Assembly: GCA_902489335.1 (NCBI GenBank)
Contig: CABTZO010000061.1
Coordinates: 1-5,849 of the forward strand
From: an uncultured Oscillospiraceae bacterium
Lineage (GTDB): Bacteria; Bacillota; Clostridia; Oscillospirales; Acutalibacteraceae
Direction of reading: 5' to 3'
Length of the DNA stretch: 5,849 nucleotides
Made by a program: the position numbers and the translations under genes. Under the pieces are notes generated by a model. It saw nothing but the letters and a program-made list of their open reading frames with translations, ran no database searches and was not told where the DNA came from. Positions 1-5,849 of this stretch are shown here, piece after piece. The first letter of the stretch is position 1; each line of letters begins with the position of its first letter.

Positions 1-437
1 TATCTTTTGGCAATACTTACAACCAATCTAAGGTTTGATTCCGCAAGCTTTTTCCTTGCGCTCTCATCTCCCTCTTCTATCCTAATTGCAAGATCTATCT
101 CTTCTTCTGCAGTTAAAAGCGGAACCTTACCTATTTCTTTTAGATATACTTTAACCGGATCTCCCATAGGTATATTCTTTTTATTTTTAGATTTCGATGA
201 CTTTGATTTTGCGTTTGTATCAACATTTAAGCTCTCTAAAGCAGCATCTCCGAGATCATCGATTATTTCTATATTGTTATTTTCAATAGTATCATATAGC
301 TCGTCCAATTTATCGATATCATAATCCATTTCGATTATTGCTTTATCGATATCGTTGGTTGAAAGTTGACCTGAAATTTTGCCTTTTTCAACAAGTTTAT
401 TAATAACTGTATTTTTATCTACTTTTTTCTTTGCCAT
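1..437 (-). CDS. rpoD: RNA polymerase primary sigma factor RpoD (SigA), N-terminal part, cut by the window edge
   Basis: Primary (sigma-70) factor that directs core RNA polymerase to housekeeping promoters. Only the first 145 residues are present; the reading frame runs off the left edge. Residues 1-65 are an acidic, helix-rich stretch fitting region 1.1. They are followed by a Lys/Ser/Asn-rich linker (about 75-90). Region 1.2 begins at about residue 93 with DPVKVYLKEIGKVPLLTAEE, a hallmark of primary sigma factors, and continues as EIDLAIRIEEGDESARKKL. LAESNLRLVVSIAKR (131-145) is the start of region 2.1. The core-binding and DNA-binding regions 2.2-4.2 lie outside the window. The start is ATG at 437-435, with AGGAG six bases upstream; it lies nine bases after dnaG, the classical macromolecular-synthesis operon neighbour. 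Region 1.2/2.1 identity is seen directly. Assignment as the principal sigma factor, not an alternative one, rests on region 1.1, the conserved motif and the dnaG linkage. Confidence 0.96.
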   Translation of the reverse strand, partial: MAKKKVDKNTVINKLVEKGKISGQLSTNDIDKAIIEMDYDIDKLDELYDTIENNNIEIIDDLGDAALESLNVDTNAKSKSSKSKNKKNIPMGDPVKVYLKEIGKVPLLTAEEEIDLAIRIEEGDESARKKLAESNLRLVVSIAKR

Positions 438-443
438 TCATTA

Positions 444-448
444 CTCCT
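444..448 (-). promoter_or_regulatory. Ribosome binding site of rpoD, overlapping the dnaG stop codon
   Basis: AGGAG on the minus strand, six bases before the rpoD ATG. The first two bases of the motif are also the last two of the dnaG TAG stop (449-447), so ribosomes finishing dnaG terminate on the rpoD initiation site. This suggests translational coupling of primase and sigma factor (inference). Confidence 0.85.
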
Positions 449-2192
449 AATTTTCAAATAACTTCAAATAATCTTCATCGGACAACTCTGAAAAATCTTT
501 ATTTTCTATATCGTTAATTCTTTTCTTATCTTTCAGATATTTGACAGCGGCCAAAATATCATTTACTTCCGGTTTAATATCTGAGTTAATAAGTTTAATT
601 AAAAGCTTCTTTTGTTCTTCGTCTAAACTCTCTGAAAAATATAATAGTTCGGGCTTTTCGTTGTTATTTATCATTTCCCGAATGCCTTTAAATATATCAA
701 TAAGCCCGTCATCTTCAAATAATTTTTCATCAATTTCAATATTGTTGTTTTTAAACAATTCCGGGTTTGAAATCATTGAGCCTAAAATAAACAATTTGCA
801 ATGTTTCAAAGGAACATTTTTATCATCGAAACTTCTATTTTTATCAAGGTTTAAGCTGCTTGACAGATTATTAAAATTATATCGTTTTTTATTATAATTC
901 TTTTTTAAGGCTCTGTATGCGGAATTTAAAATTGTCTGTTTATTTACTCCTGTAATTTCCGAAAGCTGAGATGAATAAATATCCAGTTCAATATCTGATA
1001 ATCCGGAATAAACTTCGTTTATAATTCTTTGAATACATTCATTTTTTTCATCGGAGAGCGACAGATTATATTCTTTCAGAATGTTATTCTGCATAAAACT
1101 AATGGAATCAGGAGCATTTCTTATTAGATTTAAGAAATAATCTTTACCCATATTTCTTATAACTTCATCGGGATCTTTTCCACCGTTTAGTTCTATAACC
1201 CGAGTTTTAAAGTCAAATGGTTTACAAAGTTCAACGGCTTTTAAGGTTGCTTTTCTTCCTGCCTCATCATTATCATAGCACAGATAGAGTTCATTGCAAT
1301 ATCTTGACATAAGCGAAACCTGATCTTTTGTGAGAGCAGTTCCGCAACATGCAACTGCGTAAGGAAAACCAAATTGATGAATTGTCATTACATCAAAATA
1401 GCCCTCAGTTAAAATCAAAATTTTATCCTTGTTATTGGATACATTGAGAGCAAAAAGTTCTAAACTCTTTTTATAGGCCGGTGTATCTGATGTATTTATA
1501 TACTTTGCATTAGAATTTTTGTCCAGGGCTCTTGATCCAAACCCGATCACTTGTTTTCTTACATTGATTATAGGAATTATAAGTCTGTTCCTAAAACTGT
1601 CATAATAGTGTGTTTTGCCGTTTTTATTAGATTTTTTAACCAAGTCGGCAATCAAAAGAGAGTTTGGATAAATGTTTTTTTCTTTCATATATTTAATCAA
1701 ACTATCCCAAGACTCAGGAGCATATCCAAGACCAAATTTTTTAATGGTTTTTAAGTCTATTCCTCTTCTTTGAAGATATTCAAGACAATTTTTTCCCTCG
1801 GGAGAAAACAACATTTTATGATAATATTTTGCGGCTTCAACATTTAATTCGATGACAGACTTTCTGTCAATATATTCTTTATCTTCGTAGTTTGTTACCG
1901 GAACTTCCAGTCCACATCGGTCAGCCAAAAATTTCACCGCATCTATAAAATCAAGATGTTCTATATTTTCAATAAACGAGATTACATCTCCGTGAGCATT
2001 ACAACCGAAACAATTGTAATGTGGACTGTCTGCCCCTGCATATACTGTGAATGATGGTGTTTTTTCATTATGAAAAGGACATAGTCCGACATATTCAGAT
2101 CCTCTCCTTTTTAAGTCTACATAAGAAGAAATAACCTGAACTATATCACATTTCTCTTTTAAGATTTCCTTAAATGCGGCAAATTCATTCAC
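447..2192 (-). CDS. dnaG: DNA primase DnaG
   Basis: DNA-dependent RNA polymerase that makes the primers for replication, working with the replicative helicase at the fork. The protein has 581 residues, the usual family length. The N-terminal CHC2 zinc-binding domain has ligands C38, H41, C61 and C64 (LCPFHNEKTPSF and NCFGC). The polymerase core has basic motif SFRNRLIIPI at 199-208, GFGSRAL at 217-223 and KYINTSDTPAYKKSLELF at 230-247. The TOPRIM fold has EGYFDV with catalytic E263, GTALT at 284-288, and YDNDEAG at 306-312 with acidic D307 and D309. GGKDPDE follows at 337-343. The divergent C-terminal part (about 455-581) fits the helicase-binding domain. The start is GTG at 2192: an in-frame TAA at 2201-2199 excludes anything earlier. 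AAGGAG at 2212-2207 lies 14 bases upstream, a long spacing. The start overlaps the end of the U32 gene by eight bases (GTGAATGA). The gene is intact and all catalytic residues are present. Confidence 0.97.
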   Translation of the reverse strand: MNEFAAFKEILKEKCDIVQVISSYVDLKRRGSEYVGLCPFHNEKTPSFTVYAGADSPHYNCFGCNAHGDVISFIENIEHLDFIDAVKFLADRCGLEVPVTNYEDKEYIDRKSVIELNVEAAKYYHKMLFSPEGKNCLEYLQRRGIDLKTIKKFGLGYAPESWDSLIKYMKEKNIYPNSLLIADLVKKSNKNGKTHYYDSFRNRLIIPIINVRKQVIGFGSRALDKNSNAKYINTSDTPAYKKSLELFALNVSNNKDKILILTEGYFDVMTIHQFGFPYAVACCGTALTKDQVSLMSRYCNELYLCYDNDEAGRKATLKAVELCKPFDFKTRVIELNGGKDPDEVIRNMGKDYFLNLIRNAPDSISFMQNNILKEYNLSLSDEKNECIQRIINEVYSGLSDIELDIYSSQLSEITGVNKQTILNSAYRALKKNYNKKRYNFNNLSSSLNLDKNRSFDDKNVPLKHCKLFILGSMISNPELFKNNNIEIDEKLFEDDGLIDIFKGIREMINNNEKPELLYFSESLDEEQKKLLIKLINSDIKPEVNDILAAVKYLKDKKRINDIENKDFSELSDEDYLKLFEN

Positions 2193-3426
2193 TTGTTTTT
2201 ATTCTTCTCCTTAAAACAGTTCCTTTACTAAGATTTTCATTATTTATACTGTAAAAATATTCCGGTCTGTTTGCAAAATCAACCTTTTTATTCTGATCAT
2301 CTTTTAACATACTTACAGTTATTATTTTACTTTCACCCGCAATGGAAAGAGCATCTAACTTATCACCGTCATAAAATTTATTTTTCAATCTGATTATAGC
2401 ACGATCTCCTTGAATATCTTCAACAATAGCAGATACTTCATACTCACGAATATACCCGCCGTTTAGGTCAATTTGAGAATTTTCTTGAGGATTGTCAAAA
2501 TAATATCCGGTGCAATATGGTCTGTGGCTTACTTTTAAGATCTCTGATTTTATATTATCATCAAGTCTATAATTATCGTCATCAAGATGAAGAAAATATT
2601 CATCAATAGCTTTTCTGTATGCATTGGTAATTGTTGACACATAATAAGCGCTCTTTGCTCTTCCTTCAATTTTTAAAGAACCTATGCCGGACCTGACAAG
2701 TTCGGGAATATATTCAATCATACACAAGTCTTTGGAATTAAATAAAAAAGTTCCTTCTCCGTCATCAATAACAGGATAATATTCACCCGGTCTTTTTTCT
2801 TCAACCAAAGCATATTTCCATCTACAACATTGAGCACAATCTCCTCGATTTGAATCCCTACCGGTTAAATAATTTGATATAAGACATCTGCCGGAAAACG
2901 ACATACACATGGCGCCGTGAACAAAGCACTCGATTACAGTATTTGTATTCAAGCTCTGTTTGATTTCTTTAATTTCTTCAAAGGAAAGCTCCCTTGCTAA
3001 AATTATTCTGTCAGCGCCAAGATTTTCAAAGGTTTTTGCAGTTAATGAATTGACAATTCCGGCTTGTGTAGACACATGTAGTTCAATATTTTTGTTTAAC
3101 AGTTCTTTAGCCTTATAGAAAAGACCAATGTCGGTAACAATAACTGCGTCAACTTTAGCCTCGTTTGCAAGTCTGAAAAATTCGTCAATTTCTTCCAGCT
3201 CATTATTTCTTGGCAGAGTGTTGCAAGTCAGATAGAGTTTAACATTGTTATTATGACAATATGAACTTGCCTGAATAATCTCTTCTTTTGAAAAGTTTGA
3301 CGAAGCAGTTCGCATGCCAAAAATTTTTCCGCCGATATAAATAGCATCGGCACCATTTTTAACACCTGCCCTAAGGCATTCAAAAGCTCCCGCTGGTACT
3401 AAGAGTTCCGGTTTATTTCTTTGCAG
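2185..3426 (-). CDS. U32-family [4Fe-4S] protein, probable TrhP-type tRNA hydroxylation factor; non-standard start codon
   Basis: Member of the peptidase U32 (YegQ/YrrO/RlhA) family. Despite the name, characterised bacterial members hydroxylate RNA; TrhP proteins make 5-hydroxyuridine at tRNA wobble position 34 using a prephenate-linked route. From a CTG at 3426 the protein would have 413 residues, close to B. subtilis YrrO (TrhP2). The N-terminus has PELLVPAGAFE and NGADAIYIGGK, typical of the first barrel strands. The family signature E-x-F-x2-G-[SA]-[LIVM]-C-x4-G-x-C-x-[LIVM]-S is matched exactly around residues 166-184. C174, C181, C197 and C201 are the likely cluster ligands; C200 is an extra cysteine beside the last one (CAQCCRWKY). 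NSKDLCMI follows at about 230-237, and residues from about 316 form the C-terminal beta-rich domain. A U32 gene after mltG resembles the B. subtilis yrrL-yrrM-yrrN-yrrO order. The first ATG (3315) would delete the conserved N-terminus, and an in-frame TAG at 3435-3433 bounds the frame, so the start is CTG 3426 or ATA 3429 (see findings). Family call is firm; the tRNA substrate is inferred. Confidence 0.88.
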   Translation of the reverse strand: MQRNKPELLVPAGAFECLRAGVKNGADAIYIGGKIFGMRTASSNFSKEEIIQASSYCHNNNVKLYLTCNTLPRNNELEEIDEFFRLANEAKVDAVIVTDIGLFYKAKELLNKNIELHVSTQAGIVNSLTAKTFENLGADRIILARELSFEEIKEIKQSLNTNTVIECFVHGAMCMSFSGRCLISNYLTGRDSNRGDCAQCCRWKYALVEEKRPGEYYPVIDDGEGTFLFNSKDLCMIEYIPELVRSGIGSLKIEGRAKSAYYVSTITNAYRKAIDEYFLHLDDDNYRLDDNIKSEILKVSHRPYCTGYYFDNPQENSQIDLNGGYIREYEVSAIVEDIQGDRAIIRLKNKFYDGDKLDALSIAGESKIITVSMLKDDQNKKVDFANRPEYFYSINNENLSKGTVLRRRIKTSE

Positions 3427-4792
3427 TATTCGCTACCATGGCTTTGTAAACGTTTTCTTCATGCTCACTGTCAGTTTTAGCAAGATAAATTTTACCCGAA
3501 TTGTCATGATTAAAGAAATAATATTCCGTACTCTTCGGATTAAGAGCTGCATTTATAGCATCTTTTCCGGGATTACAAATTGAACCGACAGGAAGCTTTT
3601 TACAATAATAAGTATTGTAAAGTGTCTGATACTTTGTAAATTCTTCCGGCTTTATATTTGGCTTAATATTTTTTGTAACATAATCGCCGGTAGAGTCACA
3701 TTGCAAAAGTGGATATTTGTTTCCGTTTAAACGCTTATGCAATATAGAAGATATTACTTCCATTTGAGATTTATTTGCAGCTTCTTTTTGGATTATTGAC
3801 GCCAAAGTTAAAACTTCGTCCATAGACATATTTAAATTTTTCGCTTTTGCGTCAAAATCAGCAGTCCAATTTTTCTGTGTATTCTTCAGCATTGTATTAA
3901 TAACGGCTGTCGGATTATCGGCAACATAAAAGTCGTAAGTATCCGGATATAGATATCCTTCAAGTATGCGATATTTTTGTGACTTATTTGGAATTGATTT
4001 TACAAAGTCAAAATCGAAATCACCTTCATCTACAGTTTTGAAAAATTGCTTTGAAGTGCATACATCAGCCTTTTCAAGTTTCAATGCGATTTGATCTAAA
4101 GTAAGGCCTTCCGGAATAGTAATTCTGACTGTTTTTGCACTGTTTCTTCTCATACATGAAAGCAGCATCTTTTCAACCCCCATATCCGGGGATAGATAAT
4201 ATACGCCACTTAAATACTTAGGTTTACTTTTCTTTGTAAGTCCCTGTGTTACTCCAACAAACATTTTACAAAACAATGAGTTTTTAATCATATTTTCTTT
4301 GTCTAAGATATTTATGATTTGATTTGTTGTGGCTCCGTCGGGAATATTAATAGATTTCGTTTCATGACTGCGACCGGTTCCCATAACATCCGCTATACAG
4401 GAAAGCGCAATTATAGCAAAAATAACTGATATAACTCCCACGAAAATCCAATAAAAAGTAACAGGATTTGTTCTGTATAGATCTCCGAGTTTAAAAGTTA
4501 TAGCTTCAAAAGCATTTTTCGGCTTACGCATAGTTTTTGTCTTGGTTTTAGGAGAAGAATTTTTAGAAATTCCTTTAGAAGTTTTCACCTGTGATTTGTT
4601 TATTTTAATGTTGTTTGGTTTTTTATTTACAGTTTTCTTTTTATTTGATGAATTTTGAGAAACGCTTTTATTCACCTTATATGAAGAACTTTTCTTAATT
4701 CTTTTAGGTGAATAATTAGAAGATTTTCTTCCCCTTTTTGAATTTTCAGTTTTTGAAATTCTTTTTATCGGTCTTTTGTTATTTTCAGTCAT
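3413..4792 (-). CDS. mltG: Endolytic murein transglycosylase MltG (YceG/YrrL family)
   Basis: Membrane-anchored lytic transglycosylase that cleaves nascent peptidoglycan glycan strands and limits their length. From ATG 4792 the protein has 459 residues. Residues 1-92 are a cytoplasmic low-complexity tail rich in Lys, Ser and Asn. One membrane helix lies at about 113-136 (FYWIFVGVISVIFAIIAL core), giving an inside-to-outside topology. Two LysM-like segments begin with SINIPDGATTNQI (about 147) and VRITIPEGLTLDQIA (about 222). The YceG catalytic region carries EGYLYPDTYDF (278-288), LASIIQKEA with catalytic Glu E337 (equivalent to E. coli E218), and LQCDST (363-368). Near the C-terminus are YNTYYCKKLPVG and NPGKDAINAALNP. 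ATG 4792 is preferred to the adjacent upstream TTG (4795) because GGAGG sits six bases before the ATG. The start overlaps the folate gene by eight bases (ATGACTGA). The long basic tail is unusual relative to short-tailed MltG such as that of E. coli. The gene is intact. Confidence 0.96.
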   Translation of the reverse strand: MTENNKRPIKRISKTENSKRGRKSSNYSPKRIKKSSSYKVNKSVSQNSSNKKKTVNKKPNNIKINKSQVKTSKGISKNSSPKTKTKTMRKPKNAFEAITFKLGDLYRTNPVTFYWIFVGVISVIFAIIALSCIADVMGTGRSHETKSINIPDGATTNQIINILDKENMIKNSLFCKMFVGVTQGLTKKSKPKYLSGVYYLSPDMGVEKMLLSCMRRNSAKTVRITIPEGLTLDQIALKLEKADVCTSKQFFKTVDEGDFDFDFVKSIPNKSQKYRILEGYLYPDTYDFYVADNPTAVINTMLKNTQKNWTADFDAKAKNLNMSMDEVLTLASIIQKEAANKSQMEVISSILHKRLNGNKYPLLQCDSTGDYVTKNIKPNIKPEEFTKYQTLYNTYYCKKLPVGSICNPGKDAINAALNPKSTEYYFFNHDNSGKIYLAKTDSEHEENVYKAMVANTAKK

Positions 4793-5363
4793 CAATTTCC
4801 TCCGGGAAAAAATTTCTGGTTTGAGTAATTATATAATCGGCCTTGACATCAAATTCACTGTAATTAATATCATCAACAAGTAAATTATCGTAGGTTAAAC
4901 CTATCTTGAAAATTTTCTTATCGCTTAAATATTTGTCGTAATAGCCCTTGCCGTATCCTATACGATAACCGGTTTTTGAAAACAGTATTCCGGGCATTAA
5001 CATTATATCATAAGGTTGTGGCACGATTTTATTCTTTTTCTTCGGTATAGGTATGTTAAGAACTCCACGCTCTACTTGTGTTAAATCATCTATCTGATGA
5101 AATTCCAAATTATAGTCATCAATACAGACAGGAAGAGCAAGTTTTTTTTTGTCTTTTAAAATAATTCGGTTAATATCACGAGTGTCAACCTCGTTATTTA
5201 TTGAATAATATGAAAAAACTCTTTTTGCAGATTTATATATATCCGAATTAAAAAGTCTTCTCGCAATTTCTTCTGATTCTTCAAAGACCTGATCTTCGGT
5301 CATGCTGAGCCTTATCTTAAAAGCAAGTTTTCTAAGCTGTGATTTTGACTGTTCTTCCATCAT
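4785..5363 (-). CDS. fau: 5-formyltetrahydrofolate cyclo-ligase (5,10-methenyltetrahydrofolate synthetase)
   Basis: Cytoplasmic enzyme that converts 5-formyltetrahydrofolate to 5,10-methenyltetrahydrofolate with ATP, returning the storage/by-product folate to the one-carbon pool. The protein has 192 residues, normal for the family. The N-terminal SKSQLRKLAFKIR (6-18) matches the basic nucleotide-binding start. NEVDT at 57-61 and KKKLALPVC at 72-80 are family positions. The signature MPGILFSKTGYRIGYGKGYY (123-142), followed by D143, is the nucleotide/folate-binding loop; S129 stands where an Asp is common. Two adjacent ATGs are possible, 5363 and 5360. The only Shine-Dalgarno-like sequence is a weak GGGA (5372-5369), 5 or 8 bases upstream respectively, so the second ATG is a fair alternative. 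It begins two bases after the upstream GNAT stop and overlaps mltG at its end. An A9 tract (5142-5150) encodes K-K-K in frame. No 6S RNA, a neighbour in some bacteria, is seen beside it. Confidence 0.94.
   Translation of the reverse strand: MMEEQSKSQLRKLAFKIRLSMTEDQVFEESEEIARRLFNSDIYKSAKRVFSYYSINNEVDTRDINRIILKDKKKLALPVCIDDYNLEFHQIDDLTQVERGVLNIPIPKKKNKIVPQPYDIMLMPGILFSKTGYRIGYGKGYYDKYLSDKKIFKIGLTYDNLLVDDINYSEFDVKADYIITQTRNFFPEEIDD
4799..4803 (-). promoter_or_regulatory. Ribosome binding site of mltG
   Basis: GGAGG on the minus strand, six bases before ATG 4792 and inside the last codons of the upstream folate gene. The spacing decides between ATG 4792 and TTG 4795: from the TTG the spacer would be only three bases. 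Confidence 0.85.
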
Positions 5364-5365
5364 AT

Positions 5366-5825
5366 TTATCCCATAGTTATACCTAAATATGCAGTATCTT
5401 CAAATTCATCATATACATCATAAATCATACCCTGTGGCAATTTTTTGTAATTCAATCCAATATCTACATTAACCGGTAAATCTAAAACAATATCTTTCTT
5501 TTTCGGTAAAATAAAATTAAAAGGAAAATATTCTTTTATATGGATATAATCATCATTTTCATCAAAGTAGACAAACGAGTTGTCATATGATTTTATTTGA
5601 TTATCACTGAAATTTGTTTCGCTAATCAAGTAGTCAATCAAATTTTCATCAAAGGTTAAATGTGATATATCATTAAGATGTTTTTCTCTGAGCATTAAAA
5701 TCTTTGCACTGTCTGAATCTGATTGACTTGTTGATCTTATTTCAAAATTCTTAGGATCCAGTTTATATCTGTTTATATAAAAAACAGTTTTGAAACCAAA
5801 TTTTTGATAATAATTGTAAAGGGAT
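5366..5825 (-). CDS. Probable GNAT-family N-acetyltransferase, C-terminal part, cut at the contig end
   Basis: The frame is open from the right edge to TAA at 5368-5366, giving about 152 reliable residues. The first ATG in the frame (5695) is internal, since coherent protein-like sequence continues upstream of it. That upstream part contains SLYNYYQKFGFKTVFYINRY, which resembles the end of a GNAT domain: the helix with a Tyr pair, the x-x-FGF turn, then the last strand. GNAT enzymes transfer the acetyl group of acetyl-CoA to an amine. The rest is an acidic, aromatic-rich C-terminal extension (about 110 residues) ending in DTAYLGITMG. That ending resembles the tail of clostridial GNAT proteins with a second, degenerate domain. 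The acetyl-CoA-binding loop is not in the window, so substrate and activity cannot be judged. The gene ends two bases before the folate gene, so it is probably co-transcribed with it. Bases 5826-5849 are excluded because they match a sequencing adapter. Confidence 0.6.
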
Positions 5826-5849
5826 TCGTATGCCGTCTTCTGCTTGAAA
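5826..5849. other. Illumina adapter/primer sequence at the contig end (probable artefact)
   Basis: On the plus strand, 5826-5846 begins TCGTATGCCG and ends TCTTCTGCTTG. From memory this is identical over all 21 bases to the Illumina 3' small-RNA adapter, that is, the reverse complement of the P7/RT primer beginning CAAGCAGAAG and ending CATACGA. It is followed by AAA (5847-5849), the usual bases when a read runs past the adapter end. The match stops exactly at the primer's 3' end, as expected from adapter read-through or mispriming. A chance match of this length is negligible. The GNAT frame stays open through it, but the residues it encodes should not be trusted. Confidence 0.9.

Noticed and set aside
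7..324. Plus-strand open frame of 105 codons
   Set aside because: It lies opposite the rpoD N-terminus, whose protein matches sigma-70 regions 1.2 and 2.1; the plus-strand translation is Ser/Leu/Phe-rich with no recognisable motif, as expected of an antisense shadow.
541..897. Plus-strand open frame of 118 codons
   Set aside because: Antisense to the dnaG C-terminal region; Ser/Leu/Ile-rich without family motifs or a convincing ribosome binding site.
1551..1754. Plus-strand open frame of 67 codons
   Set aside because: Antisense to the conserved polymerase core of dnaG; no independent support.
2185..3315. U32 gene starting at ATG 3315
   Set aside because: The 35 codons upstream encode the family-conserved PELLVPAG and GADAIYIGGK segments, so this ATG is internal.
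3413..3426. MltG-U32 fusion by ribosomal frameshift at the end of mltG (GCA AAG AAA TAA followed by A)
   Set aside because: It would solve the missing start, but needs a +1 shift with no recognised slippery site. It would also attach a cytoplasmic RNA-modifying domain to the extracytoplasmic C-terminus of MltG, which is topologically implausible.
5366..5695. A complete small protein of 109 residues starting at ATG 5695
   Set aside because: The same frame continues upstream to the contig end with GNAT-like sequence, so this is the tail of a larger truncated gene.
1..5849. CRISPR arrays, tRNA or rRNA genes, riboswitches, insertion sequences, rho-independent terminators
   Set aside because: Reading through the window showed no direct-repeat arrays, no structured intergenic space (largest gap nine bases) and no hairpin followed by a T-run at a gene end.

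Overview
The window is a gene-dense, AT-rich stretch (roughly one-third G+C by eye). All six genes lie on the minus strand, so transcription runs from high to low coordinates. The gene content points to a low-G+C Firmicute, most likely a Clostridia-type bacterium: a dnaG-rpoD pair, MltG next to a U32-family protein, AGGAG/GGAGG ribosome binding sites and lysine/asparagine-rich proteins. I cannot place it to genus.

In order of transcription the genes are: the C-terminal part of a probable GNAT acetyltransferase (runs off the right edge); 5-formyltetrahydrofolate cyclo-ligase; the endolytic murein transglycosylase MltG; a U32-family [4Fe-4S] protein resembling TrhP-type tRNA hydroxylation factors; DNA primase DnaG; and the N-terminal 145 residues of the primary sigma factor RpoD (runs off the left edge). 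No intergenic gap exceeds 9 bases. Three junctions overlap, and the dnaG stop codon lies inside the rpoD ribosome binding site. This looks like one co-directional, translationally coupled transcription unit whose promoter is outside the window. No terminator, RNA gene, mobile element, CRISPR array or long intergenic region was seen.

The genes are housekeeping functions: one-carbon folate metabolism, limiting glycan strand length in the wall, wobble-uridine tRNA modification, replication priming and the main sigma factor. They form a growth-related cluster, not a defence or accessory island. I did not find a previously undescribed system.

Two points deserve attention. The last 24 bases (5826-5849) are a 21-base match to an Illumina adapter/primer followed by AAA, so the right end of the contig is probably not genomic. 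The U32 gene has no ATG, GTG or TTG start in the only place where its conserved N-terminus allows one, so it probably starts at a rare codon (CTG or ATA) inside the end of mltG, or the sequence has an error there.
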